From Rhododendron vialii (Eukaryota; Streptophyta; Magnoliopsida; Ericales; Ericaceae): a DNA stretch of 64,000 nucleotides. Position 1 is the first letter of the stretch, and every line of letters begins with the position of its first letter. Below the pieces are notes generated by a model. That model saw only the letters and a list, made by a program, of their open reading frames with translations, was not told the DNA's origin and made no database searches. Below are positions 11,501 through 21,457 of this stretch, piece by piece. The translations under genes and the position numbers were made by a program. The DNA lies in NCBI RefSeq assembly GCF_030253575.1, contig NC_080564.1, forward strand, positions 6,492,501 to 6,556,500. The letters are read 5' to 3'.

Positions 11501-13251
11501 AATTGGTCTTTATGATTCCAGTAAGAACTTAAAAGCAGACTACTTAAGGGGAAACAAATTAATGCAACAAAGTTACACCAATACAAAAAAAAGGGAGCTA
11601 TCTGTTGAAAGGGAAAAACTTCTAAAGAAAGAGTAAAATAAACTCAAACCTGCAACTATAATAAAATTTTCAGCTGCTGGGAGATCTCAAAACACCAAAA
11701 CATTGGAAAATCAAATACGAAAACGATAAGAAAATTGCGTTGATTACCAAAATAACAACATGAATAATCGATAATATCGCTATGCTATAGGGCAATACTT
11801 CTTTATGAGCTTTCAAAAGTTATCATTTTTTAGGAGAATTGAAGGAGGAAATTCAAATTGTAGGCTAAATTTTGGGATCAATTATTGAACATTTGTCTCC
11901 ATTACCATATTGCTCTATTTAAAACACTTCCTAATTAGGAGTATAATTTAAGATCAATGGGCAAATTTTTTATCTATAATCTATTTCCTACATTTGCAAT
12001 GGCCAATTTGGATATAATGTCCTTTTAAGGAAAGACGTGAAAATTCATGAATTCTATTTACTATATAATATCATTGACCCCACCATTAGAATGTAAGGAA
12101 TGCTTCGAAATTTTTTGTTGAATAAGGTAACAAATAAGATACGTTAAACATGATTCTCCACGCATTAATGGCAATTCAGCCAGCGGTCTTGATTTATGAT
12201 TCTACCATATTAGGAGATGTTTCCTTTCTATTTACTTTATCTCCTTAATGATTTTACCGTACTAATGTCAATTCAGCCGACCTTCTTGTTCTCTAGTAAA
12301 ACAAATTCTAGAAATTTAGGATTCTAAAAATAAGGAAAGAAAAATATGCTTGATTGGTTTCCAAATGGCAACGATTATGACAGATATTGTTTTCTTCTTA
12401 CATCCATGATATATATTATTTAATTCTTAAAAGTAGAAAAAAATTCATGAAATAGGAAAGGTTTCTCAGCCGTAGGATTTATGTATATAAATCCAAGGAT
12501 TCAAAATAATCAATTGAAAAAGGAAGAAGGATATGTTCAGTCTTCTCCCATATCGGAAACATGTAAAACTTATAAAACCTAAAAGGAATGTTGAATGAAG
12601 GGTCCAGATTTATGCACAAAGAAGGATAAATCTAGAGCGTTGGTTGTCTTTTGGATTCAAACACAACTCTGTTTTATTATATAGATGCTTGTCAATGATA
12701 ATGTGTGTTGATCACTAGAAAGCGGCAATGAACCCTTTCTTGAGATTGGAAGTGATTCTGTTGAAATTTCTTCCGGCTGACATGTTTATGCCGTAAAAAT
12801 CTGGATGAAAATGGCCTCTGATGTAGCCATTTGGTTCATTTGAGTGAGCATAAGAAGTCCTCCTTTGCTAAACTGCGTTGACACCTATGCATTACGGCAT
12901 TTTTAATTTCAGTATATTGTGCTTCTGCAGTACTATTGGATTCAACAAGCTAAACTTTGTAACTTCAAAGAAGAGCACTACTGGACCTCACAGAAAAGGA
13001 TTTTCAAGTGTCTGTCGCGGCACCTCAAAAACGTTGTGTTTGCTGATTCAAGTTGGCTTCAGATGTATGGCTGTGAATCCAACTTCTTCGATCTTGTACA
13101 GTTTCTTCTGAAGAACGCGAAGGTGCTGCAAAAGATTATTATCAACACGTCAAGGCTAGAAGATGTAATGCCGAAGGAGTTTTTCCAAGCTTCTAAAAAG
13201 ATTTTGAGCTTTCCAAGATCCTCTCCCGAGGCAGTAGTTCTGTTTTCCTAG
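2593..13251 (+). CDS. F-box/LRR/FBD protein gene, three exons, frameshifted in exon 1
   Basis: The family supplies substrate receptors of SCF ubiquitin ligases. Exon 1 (2593-3803) starts MSRRRTK and has the F-box at about residues 16-60 (DRISELPDPILVHILSLLPI, then STRWKSLWT). LRR-type sequence follows (GCPALEMLELYRYDGF; SAPYLQTLEISGRA). Exon 2 is 9002-9178 and exon 3 12931-13251; both junctions are phase 0 with GT-AG borders. Exon 3 carries the FBD-like end (EEHYWTSQKRIFKCLSRHLK; FPRSSPEAVVLFS). The reading frame breaks at 2924-2927: codons up to VQN are in one frame and the family continuation KLGVSFGY is in the next, consistent with one missing A in a four-A run. As written, the first frame stops at 3135. 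With continuous frame the product would be about 569 residues. Either a young pseudogene or a base-calling error. Confidence 0.8.
3340..3560 (+). repeat. Coding minisatellite: acidic DEADGEDDP repeats in the F-box exon
   Basis: About six imperfect copies of a 24-36-bp unit encode DEADGEDDPxV-type peptides inserted between LRR-like segments of the F-box protein. The insert is about 65 residues, almost all Asp, Glu, Ala, Gly and Pro. The flanking sequence looks like ordinary family sequence, so the block is an expansion. It also creates an open antisense frame, which is a shadow. Confidence 0.8.
4074..4270. repeat. ACACGA-rich dispersed repeat, copy 1
   Basis: A segment with GGCAACAGACACGAAGC, repeated ACACGA words and GGGTTAGGGTTGAACATTTC. 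It closely matches 5203-5395 in the same orientation. The two copies bracket two fold-back elements in intron 1 of the F-box gene. Family not identified. Confidence 0.65.
4285..4798. mobile_element. Fold-back (long inverted repeat) element A, (TA)n-flanked, compound
   Basis: Arms read GATCCGAGACGCTCAATGTG outward on the left and its complement (TTGAGCGGCTTGGATC) on the right. Inside are two further inverted blocks (GGAACGTGATTTTAAGG and CCTTTAAAATCACGTTC). (TA)n runs lie on both sides at 4272-4284 and 4799-4817. The structure looks like one fold-back copy interrupted or partly duplicated. There is no coding capacity. Confidence 0.7.
4818..5170. mobile_element. Fold-back element B, complete termini
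   Basis: Termini are GGGCGGTTCCGGGGACACTT and its complement AAGTGTCCCCGGAACCGCCC. Inverted similarity runs almost to a short centre around 4970-5000, so the whole 353 bp can fold into one hairpin. (TA)n flanks both sides. Same internal sequence family as A, C, D and E in this window. Confidence 0.8.
5203..5395. repeat. ACACGA-rich dispersed repeat, copy 2
   Basis: Second copy of the 4074-4270 repeat, sharing ACGACATGAACCGGACACG and the GGGTTAGGGCTGAGCATTTC block, with moderate divergence. It lies just right of fold-back element B. Confidence 0.65.
5589..6792. mobile_element. Long-TIR MITE hosting a nested hAT-like element
   Basis: Left terminus AATTCTGTCCGGATGAGCCG pairs with right terminus GATGATCCGGACAGAATT; TA lies directly outside both ends. 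The inverted arms continue inside (CATGCATCTTGTAGGGC against GCCCTATAAAATGCATG). The left arm is cut by the hAT-like element at 5630-6398; without that and one TSD copy the host element is about 430 bp. No protein is encoded. Confidence 0.75.
5630..6398. mobile_element. Non-autonomous hAT-like element with exact 8-bp TSD
   Basis: Terminal inverted repeats CTATGAAGCACGGATAC and GTATCCGTGCTTCATAG (right copy has an extra GTATCC). The exact 8-bp target duplication TCTGCCAC lies at 5622-5629 and 6399-6406. Sub-terminal GGATACG words are repeated many times on both sides, as is usual for transposase binding regions of hAT elements. 769 bp, no transposase. Confidence 0.85.
7231..7945 (-). mobile_element. 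Copia-type LTR (3' LTR, minus strand)
   Basis: Read on the minus strand, a purine-rich tract (AAGGTGGAGAT) is followed by TGTTGGGGTTGATTC, the standard junction of polypurine tract and 3' LTR in plant copia elements. A TATA-like CTATAAAAAG follows on the same strand near 7690. The distal end is ambiguous because a segment of about 85 bp is tandemly duplicated there (7231-7315 and 7316-7398). A partner LTR was not found. Confidence 0.55.
7234..7398. repeat. Tandem duplication of about 85 bp at the LTR end
   Basis: Two nearly identical head-to-tail copies of a segment from ATTGAACACGACATAAATAT to GGCCAAAACAGGCCAA, the second starting at about 7319. Confidence 0.9.
7946..9001. other. Rest of F-box intron 1: retroelement remnant and unassigned DNA
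   Basis: The first about 300 bp adjoin the polypurine-like tract and are probably the 3' end of the copia interior, with no reverse transcriptase or integrase motif. From about 8290 to 9001 there is AT-rich intron with two degraded copies of a GGCTGTGTTTTxGG(C/A) phrase near 8481-8533. No gene is seen. Confidence 0.4.
9002..9178 (+). CDS. F-box/FBD gene, exon 2
   Basis: Fifty-nine codons, beginning VLPIMEAKGLTSPLLNC and ending ITKFFPSGGTQ, with LRR-like SPNLETLVI. The acceptor is CCAG|GTACTACC at 9001 and the donor is CTCAG|GTTTG at 9178. It joins in phase 0 to ALQ at the end of exon 1, 5.2 kb upstream, and to exon 3, 3.75 kb downstream. Order and sizes match other plant F-box/FBD genes. Confidence 0.8.
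9179..9616 (+). repeat. Tandem duplication inside F-box intron 2 (unit about 330 bp, second copy split)
   Basis: Copy 1 runs from the exon 2 donor (CTCAGGTTTG at 9174) to about 9500. Copy 2 begins ATTCAGGTGTG near 9504 with the same TTTAGAGCTCTTTC and CAAAGGAGGTCTTC blocks, is cut at 9616, and resumes at 12686 (GTGTGTTGATCACTAGAAAG; TTGAGATTGGAAGTGATT) to about 12850. The second copy carries a decoy donor-like CAG|GTGTG. Confidence 0.8.
9617..12685 (-). mobile_element. Non-autonomous Helitron, 3.07 kb, both ends defined
   Basis: On the minus strand the element starts TCTATATAATAAAACAGAG at 12685, preceded by A. It ends with hairpin CCGTGCC-TTCA-GGCACGG, a short spacer and CTAG at 9617, followed by T. 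These are the canonical Helitron features (5' TC, 3' hairpin then CTRR, insertion between A and T). Removing it rejoins the interrupted duplicate in F-box intron 2, which confirms both borders. No Rep/helicase motifs were found. Minus-strand reading frames near 10456-10856 (ECASLVRVHSTATSMIESSS) look coding-like but broken, possibly a captured gene fragment. Confidence 0.88.
12686..12930 (+). repeat. Second half of the split intronic duplicate, then intron 2 end
   Basis: Matches 9295-9480 (GTTGATCACTA, GAGATTGGAAGTGATT, GACATGTTT, GTGAGCA). It is followed by a normal intron end with pyrimidines and the exon 3 acceptor. Confidence 0.75.
12931..13251 (+). CDS. F-box/FBD gene, exon 3 with FBD end and stop
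   Basis: Begins YYWIQQAKLCNFKEEHYWTS after acceptor TTCTGCAG at 12930. A second in-frame acceptor at 12912 would add six residues (YIVLLQ). It holds the FBD-like features: EEHYWTS, LKNAKVLQKIIIN, EFFQASKKILSFPRSSP. Stop TAG is at 13249-13251. The exon is intact, so any inactivation is recent. Confidence 0.82.
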   Translation, partial: YYWIQQAKLCNFKEEHYWTSQKRIFKCLSRHLKNVVFADSSWLQMYGCESNFFDLVQFLLKNAKVLQKIIINTSRLEDVMPKEFFQASKKILSFPRSSPEAVVLFS

Positions 13252-15840
13252 TGATAGACAACTAGAGTAGTTCCACTTCCTATTAATAACATGGTGTTAG
13301 TTTTACTTCTCCTCCTCCTTGTAACTACTCTCTTGAATCGTTTCTCGTTTGAAGTGCTTGTCGCCACATCTAAAGACTGAAGATTGTTGGCTTTACCGCA
13401 GATAATTTTCTGCTTGCTGTTCCGGAGCTTGTTCTTCCCTTTGGAACAACACTTTCTTATTTGTTCTCAGTAGACTGCTTGATCTTCGCTAAAATAGTTG
13501 TTAATATTTGCTCTCACCTGGTGTATCGAGTATTTGAGTCTGCGTATAGAATGACTGGTTGGAATTTGGTATTCAGCTATGGTTGACATTTCTCAAAAGT
13601 ATAAACTAGTCCAGTAAGGAGGCATTTTCCTTCTCAAGTCCAACAAACAACAAAAACAGAAGGTGTGATTGTAATGTTATACTAAGAATTCCTTCAACAA
13701 CTCCACTTCGAAAAAGAACCGGAGAAAGCGAAAGAGAAACAAACTAAGAAAGTGAAATATCACGTACACAAATCTAAAATCAGAAAAGGATTTACATCTT
13801 CTTGTCGTTTTTTTTCATAGAATGTGGATTATGCACACGATTATAATGTAATTACGATTGAGGATGCGCTCAATCGGAGTGGGAACCGGACTATATGCAG
13901 TTCACATTTTGGAGTATGTTATGCAGGTTTACATGGAAGGCTCATAGAGCGTGACCACCGAGCAGATTATCTATGCAAGAAATAAGATTATATTGTTCAA
14001 ACATCGATCGAATCATATGTAAATTACAAAATAAAGGTTTGAACGGGAGATAATCCTAAGTCCTAAAGTACGCTTATATGTTTCGAGTATGCCAATGTCG
14101 TTATCAACCGATTGAAAGATCATTTAACCACTATATATGATTCATTCAACATTAGCGCTTCGATTAACAAAAAAAAAACACGCGGTAGGTATTATCATGA
14201 CTTTGAAATATTTAATCTTGAATTAGATGGTTTCAAATTTGAGTAGTTGTGTTTTGTAGGCACTAATGTGATTGGAGCAGGCCATGGCCGACCTTTACGA
14301 GTCTAAAATTCTCCGACCCGGTCCTGATCTTGACGTTTGGGTTTGTTAATCATTTAATTTCGACGTGCTTCGAAAATTAACTCAGGATGAAAGGAATCAA
14401 CATCTCTCCAATTTAATTTCAAGGCCAAAATCAGCCAGTGAATAGAATAAGTATTTATTTTTTAAATTAAAGATAATGTATTGTGAGAGAATGATCTGTC
14501 TCGTAAAGCAAAAAAATGAGTATTTAAAAAATAAGAACCTTAGCGGAACATGCCCTAACTGGATTATGCCAAAAAGAAGAAGAAGCATAATTGGATAAGT
14601 AATCTGCCAATCTGGTGGTCCCAGTGATATTTTTGTAACTTGAAAACACCATGAAAAAAAAGAAGAAGGGAAAATACAAGAAATATTGAAATGTGATCCA
14701 AAATTGAGAAGATGTACTAGAAGGAAAAAATATGTGGTGCGATAAAGGTTGATTATGCTGCTAATCACCTTCAATACTTCCATTTAATTTTACTACTAGT
14801 TAATTAATTTTTCTGTCATAGTTTACTCATTGTAATCTCGAATCTATATATATGACTATATCTATAGTAGTATACTAGTATTATAATTGTCAAAACATGC
14901 ACTTTTAATTAGAAAAAATAGTGTTTCAAGGAATCAAATTTAGGGGAGGCCAATGAAATTGGGTATCTTATCTTGTGGTCAACAGCATAATTAATAATAA
15001 AATTCTCTCTTCCCCCGGGCTCATACTCTCAAATTATATATATATATATATTTTTTATAGGTATTGGGTTAATAAGATGCATGTTTCATGCTACTTCCAT
15101 TTTAGAAAAACATCTTCTACGTCAAATAAGAAGTATAGAAATTAACACAACAGACATAACTGTGTCTGGAACTGTTTGATATATGTGGATTAACATGTAG
15201 TAAATGGCTTTGAACGCAATTGGTCTGAATTTGTGATAAAAATTTTTTGCAGAAAGGTAATATTGTGTGTAAATTAAACTTTATATAGAAGAGGGGGTAC
15301 ACCCTCTCTTTTTCTTTTTCTTCTCAAAAAAAAAAAAAAGGGGAAGGGGGGATGTACACGTGCCAGCACGTGGATGTCCATATCTTTTATACATTCGCAG
15401 GCAACAATATTTAGGTGAACCAAGAAAGCATTCCCCATAATGATAACAAAAGAAAAAGAAAGCATTCCCCATGTGCTGGTTCATGTATTTTCAATGGGTT
15501 TTTTTTTATTTTGTTTTTTATTTGCAGGATGTAGGTTGAAATACAGATTTGCACGGGCCAGCAGTGCCTCTCTCAGAGTCGAGAAAAACTTCTTTACGGA
15601 GCAATCTATAAACAAAGTTTACGGCTCTCAATCACTCGTCCAAAAATATTTTGGACCATTAATTACCGAAATAGACAGCTAAAATTGCGCGAAACCGTGA
15701 ATAACTTGTAAATAAGTTCCTCTCCTCATAGTCTAAGTTAAATTCAAATCTCTCTTTCTTCTACCCTGTGAAGCCAACGAGACAATTGTTATTTTAACCA
15801 AAGAGATAGATACAGAAAAATGATTGTTGAGTACAATTCA
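13252..15840. other. Gene-free region downstream of the F-box gene
   Basis: AT-rich, no supported reading frame. The first few hundred bases include the 3' UTR of the F-box gene. A fragment of the AAATAAGTACTTATTTTTTAA-type MITE family lies near 14445-14560 (TATTGTGAGAGAATGATCTG, shared with 32270-32345 and 56530-56600). Short (TA)n near 15040. Confidence 0.5.
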
Positions 15841-15845
15841 AAACA

Positions 15846-16075
15846 AATCTAAAGCTCAAGCTCAAGCTCAAGCTCGAGTTCGGCTCGTTTGTAAAGGATC
15901 CAAACTCTTAACGAGCAAAGATTGATGCTTTCTGTAAACGAGTCAAGCCTAAATGAGCCGAGTCGAGCTTTAGAGAACTGTCAATTGAGCTCGGCTCGTT
16001 CATTAAACAAATCAACCCAAACTTTAACAAGTTGAGAGTTGAGCTGCTCGCAAACAGCTCGGTTCGTGAGTTAAT
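15846..16075. repeat. GAGCTCGAG/CGGCTCGTT dispersed repeat, copy 1
   Basis: Begins with AAGCTCAAGCTCAAGCTCAA and continues with GGCTCGTTTGTAAA and GAGCCGAGTCGAGC words. The same sequence type recurs near 17490, 41870, 45310 and 47375. The family is common in plant intergenic DNA; its class is not clear from these copies. Confidence 0.6.
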
Positions 16076-16100
16076 TTTTTGTCTAATATTTTGTTATATT

Positions 16101-16533
16101 TGTTAAGGAAATAGAATCCCACATTGCTTGGGAGTGGAATGGGTGATCATTTAATAACATCTAGGACCTCTCCACTCATTGCCAATTGGTTTTGAGATGG
16201 ATATAAAGTTTCCACATGGTATCAGAGCGGGGCCCGTTCCACTCCACATTTTAAAAATTAACAATCCACACCCCACGATGACAGACTAGCAAAAAGGTTG
16301 CACGATGATAGGACCAAAAAGTGGCACGATGACAAACTAGTAAAAAGGCTGCACGATGATAGGACCTAAAAGTGGCCACACATGACAGACCTCAAACGCG
16401 GCTGCACGTGAGGGGGGATGTTAAGGAAATGAATCCCACATTGCTTGGGAGTGAAATATGTGATCACTTAATAACATTTGGGACCTCTTCACTCATTGCC
16501 AATTGATTTTGAGATGAATATAAAGTTTTCACA
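16101..16533 (+). mobile_element. TRIM retrotransposon 1, complete
   Basis: Two LTRs, TGTTAAGGAAAT...CCACA (16101-16216) and TGTTAAGGAAAT...TCACA (16419-16533). Directly after the left LTR is TGGTATCAGAGC (16217-16228), a primer-binding site for initiator-Met tRNA. A purine run GAGGGGGGA precedes the right LTR. The 5-bp TSD ATATT is at 16096-16100 and 16534-16538. The interior is only about 200 bp and codes for nothing. The LTRs differ at roughly ten sites, so the copy is older than TRIM 2. Confidence 0.95.
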
Positions 16534-16968
16534 ATATTATGTTTCTAGCTGGGTTTCTCCATCGCTCATCGCCCTGGGAGTACATAAGTTGTACTTGTGA
16601 AATAAAGGTTCGGGTTTTAAGAAAAAGAAATACACGAGTCCCCTAACCTAATTTTCAAGTAATTTATTGGGAGTAGCCGAGTAGTATACTATTTTTCCGG
16701 TAAGTAAAAACAAGATTTCATTTTCCTTATTTCTTTTGCAAATTCTCCAAAATATAATCTTTCTTTACTTTTTATTTTCCATAATGAATTTACAACTACA
16801 AACCTAGATTTGTGGTTTTGTGTATTCATTAAGCAATAAATAGGAATACATTGGGTATATTAATGGAGCTACATGTGACTGACTACATGTAAGAAATTAA
16901 ATTCACAGTTTTCGAGAAATACATACTCTAAAAAATTATGTAGCTACATGTCACAATGTATTTTATTA
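16534..16968. other. Gene-free stretch between TRIM 1 and the Stowaway MITE
   Basis: AT-rich sequence without a supported gene or recognisable repeat other than a short inverted motif CTACATGT near 16870 and 16940. Confidence 0.4.
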
Positions 16969-17201
16969 CTCCATCCGTCTCAATTTAAGTGTTTCCTACG
17001 GTTTTGCGAGCCATTTTCAATTCCTTATATCTCTCAATGTTTGTTGTTAAAAATATGCAATATGAATCTTACTTGATAGATCTCAATTATTTCTGTAAGA
17101 CAATAATTTAAAAACATAAAACATAATATATGTTGAGATATATAAGCCATTGAAAACGGCACACAGAATCGTAGTGGACACTTAAATTGGGACGGAAGGA
17201 G
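16969..17201. mobile_element. Stowaway (Tc1/mariner) MITE
   Basis: Classic termini CTCCATCCGTCTCAATTTAA and TTAAATTGGGACGGAAGGAG, flanked by TA at 16967-16968 and 17202-17203. 233 bp, AT-rich interior, no coding sequence. Confidence 0.93.
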
Positions 17202-17489
17202 TATATCCATGAATGGGCGATCGCCCAACAAGATTTTTTATAACTCACGTGTCCAAACCAGCTTACATGTACTTTAGCTAATCTAAGGGATCGAACCAAT
17301 TTCATTGCTCACTTGTGGATGGTCTCAATTAAAGACAGAACAAAAGTATTTATGGATTTGCCACAAAAGAGTTGACAGCACCCGACAAGTTAGAATCCAT
17401 GTGTCCATCAACTTGATATATACACATGTACTTATACAGTTTATATTAGTACTTGTTAAATTTGTCTAAAACTATTGATGGGCACACGG

Positions 17490-17745
17490 GCTACATTAGC
17501 TGAGCTTATTGATTTCATGAGCTCGAGGATATCCGTAGACCTCATATAAACAAGTCGAGCTCAAGCTCTATAAAACAAATCGATGCAGAGCGCCAAAGCC
17601 TCAATTAAATTGAGCTTGACTTGTTTACAGAAGAAGCATAAGATTTTAAATTAAGCTCGTTTATTAAATTAATGAACCAAGACGAATGAGACCTTAATAT
17701 ATTGAGCTGAGCCTCAAGCTGCTCGACTCGATTTGTTTGCTGCCC
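17490..17745. repeat. GAGCTCGAG/CGGCTCGTT dispersed repeat, copy 2
   Basis: TGAGCTCGAGGATATCC, AAGTCGAGCTCAAGCTC and CTCAAGCTGCTCGACTCG blocks; degraded relative to copies 3 and 4. Confidence 0.55.
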
Positions 17746-18055
17746 TTGCATAATAGAGTTTGGGTTTTGACTAAGCCACAGTTTAATATTAATGAATTAC
17801 AAAAGATATATTTTAATTTGTCTCCCACCATACATTAGCATGTATAGAAATTAATTCTTTCATTTTTAAAAAACAAAAGCACGCATTTTTTGGGGTTTCC
17901 TTTTAATATGTTTAGATTATTGTAATTACTATGGTGATTGATTGCGATTGAGGATTTGATTATCCTTCCATAGTTTAGGATTTGACTATGTTTCCATAAT
18001 TCAGCAGTACTCCACACTTGTATAAATACGAGACCCTATATACATGTAATTTTAA

Positions 18056-18256
18056 TTTAGAAAATTGATTTCTACACTCCCCTAATTGATGCAAACACTC
18101 ATTTTTCTTCTTTTAGCGGATGAATTTACGAAACAGTCCCTGCATGTATACACTTTTTTACAAATTTCAAGAACTTTTTCGTAAATTCACCCGCTAAAAG
18201 ACGAAAAAATAAGCGTTTTGCATCAACTAAGGCAGTATAGAAATCAATTTCTTAAA
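18056..18256. mobile_element. Fold-back MITE of about 200 bp
   Basis: Arms of about 75 bp: AAAATTGATTTCTACACT, ATTGATGCAAAC and TTTTAGCGG on the left; CCGCTAAAAG, TTTTGCATCAAC and TATAGAAATCAATTT on the right. Central loop near 18140-18170. The target duplication is not clear. Confidence 0.75.
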
Positions 18257-18420
18257 TTTAATACAACATATTTCTCTTTCCCTAATATTGTAAATAACAT
18301 GCGTGAACACTATCATTTTTATAATACAGTAATAAAATTACTATCGTTGCTATCATCGTTATTTACCATTGTCGTTTTCTAATAGCTTTTCCCGACTCTT
18401 GTGAAATTTTGAAATCCAAG

Positions 18421-18570
18421 CCCCAAGGTTAGTCCAGTTGGTTAACGGATTTGCTCCTCACACAAGTAAAGGGTTCGATTCTTGAGGTCATCTTGCAAAA
18501 AAAAAAAAATAGTTGAATTGTGCGTGAGCTAAATCGATAACTCAGTTAATTCGACCGTCGAACCAAAACA
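18421..18570 (+). mobile_element. tRNA-derived SINE-like element
   Basis: Box A-like TTAGTCCAGTTGG at about 18430 and box B-like GGGTTCGATTCTTG at about 18470 are spaced as in an RNA polymerase III promoter. A poly-A run follows at 18498-18510. The ends are not defined by a TSD. Confidence 0.55.
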
Positions 18571-18791
18571 AAAAATGTGCTATATATATCTTGAGTGACG
18601 AAGAATCCTTCCTCAAGTCTTTACTGCGCGGATTTAAAAAAAAAAAAAAAAAAGTCTTTACTGTGAAATGGACAGTCGGCTCGTAATTATGATTGCTGTT
18701 CATGTGTATCATTCCGCATGGAAACTAAAAGAAATGTCTTTAAATAAATGTGCTATGTATATCTTGAGTGACGAAGAATCCTTCCTCAAGT
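18571..18791. repeat. Duplicated segment TGTGCTATxTATATCTTGAG...
   Basis: A 43-bp block from TGTGCTATATATATCTTGAG to CCTTCCTCAAGT at about 18575 is repeated at about 18749 with one difference. Insertions near it (25-bp retroposon, SINE) used the same neighbourhood. Confidence 0.75.
18627..18651 (+). mobile_element. Extremely 5'-truncated retroposon (25 bp) with 12-bp TSD
   Basis: The insert is CGCGGATTT plus a pure A tail. The duplication AAGTCTTTACTG lies at 18615-18626 and again at 18652-18663. This is the signature of target-primed reverse transcription stopping almost at once; the source LINE or SINE cannot be named. Confidence 0.75.
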
Positions 18792-19400
18792 GTTTTTTTT
18801 TTTTTTATACGAAGGAACAACCTTACAGTCAGGCCATTATATGGATTCGACAATGCAATCTAAACATCCGGAGAGCTAGCGCGGCTACACCAGTCACGAT
18901 CCTTCACTTACTTCAAGATACTCACCCGATGGAGAATCGAACCCCAAACCTTGAGGAGTGCTCTCAAAGTCTAAACATCCGTCTGAACCACTAGGGCAAC
19001 CTACGTGGAAACTTTATATCCATCTCAAAGCCAATTGGCAAAGAGTGGAGAGGTCCCAGATGTTATTAAGTGATCACCCATTCCACTTCCAAGCAATGTG
19101 GGATTCTATTTCCTTAACATCCCCCCTCACGTGCAGCCGCATTTGAGGTCTGTCACGTGTGGCCACTTTTGGGTCCTATCATCGTGCAGCCTTTTTGCTG
19201 GTCTATCATCGTGGGGTGTGGATTGTTAATTTTTAAAATATGGGGTGGAACGGGCCCTGCTCTGATACCATGTGGAAACTTTATATCCATCTCAAAGCCA
19301 ATTGGCAAAGAGTGGAGAGGTCCCAAATGTTATTAAGTGATCACCCATTCCACTTCCAAGCAATGTGGGATTCTATTTCCTTAACAACCTATAGGTGTGT
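18792..19400 (-). mobile_element. SINE (minus strand) interrupted by TRIM 2, 14-bp TSD
   Basis: On the minus strand: tRNA-like head GGTTGCCCTAGTGGTTCAGA, box B GGGTTCGATTCTCC, body, and an A tail (T run at 18793-18806 on plus). The exact 14-bp duplication ATCCTTCCTCAAGT is at 18778-18791 and 19401-19414. The head is separated from its 5' end by TRIM 2, so without TRIM the SINE is about 220 bp. It resembles the Au/tRNA-SINE class of plants. Confidence 0.85.
19004..19386 (-). mobile_element. TRIM retrotransposon 2, complete, nested in the SINE
   Basis: Same family as TRIM 1, opposite strand. LTRs 19004-19119 and 19271-19386 (116 bp each) differ at two positions. The primer-binding site appears as TCTGATACCA just left of 19271 on plus. 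TSD ACCTA is at 18999-19003 and 19387-19391. The near-identity of LTRs indicates a recent insertion into the older SINE. Confidence 0.95.
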
Positions 19401-19574
19401 ATCCTTCCTCAAGTTTAAAGGGCAAACGACGAAAACTTCTTTTTCTTCTTGGGAAAAAAAAGCTACACCGACAAAGTACTCAATTATTATTTGATAGGGA
19501 TGTTCATAACGGATCTTTGGATTTTGGAGTGCAATATAAGTTAAAGCTTTGAAGCATTAATACTACTATTATAA

Positions 19575-19960
19575 AGTCAAGCCAATAAAATTATAGCTCC
19601 ATTTCGGCAATGCTGTTTTTAGTTCAAAGAGTTGGTACAAAAATTGATTGAACTCGACGACTCGTTCGCATCACGTCAATAAAATTATTAAAGCTCGATT
19701 TCGGCAATGGTATTTTTATTAGTTCAAGAGTTGGTACAGAATATGATAGTTGTTGAACTCGTCGCATCACGCCAATAAAATTATTAAAGCTCGATTTCGG
19801 CAATGGTATTTTTTTTAGTTCAAGAGTTGGTACAGAATTTGATAGTCGTTGAACTCGTCGCATCACGCCAATAAAATTATGTCTCGATTTTGGCAATGCT
19901 AATTTTTTAGTTCAAGGGTTGGTACAAAATTTAATATTAATTGATGAACTTGTCACATCA
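19575..19960. repeat. Minisatellite, about 3.5 units of roughly 90-100 bp
   Basis: Units contain TAGTTCAAGAGTTGGTACAG, TTGAACTCGTCGCATCACG, CCAATAAAATTAT and TCGATTTCGGCAATGGTA. The two central units are nearly identical and the outer ones diverge. The minus-strand open frame across it (MPKSRHNFIGVMRRVQ) is repeat-born. Confidence 0.88.
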
Positions 19961-21436
<1,476 letters not shown>

Positions 21437-21457
21437 ATATATATATATATATATATG

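Noticed and set aside
18958..19494. Repeated peptide LYIHLKANWQRVERSQMLLS in two frames
   Set aside because: It is the translation of the two TRIM LTR copies, not a duplicated gene.
19624..19896. 90-residue minus-strand frame with repeated FIGVMRRVQRLS
   Set aside because: Produced by the minisatellite unit; the unit length keeps frame only over the central copies.
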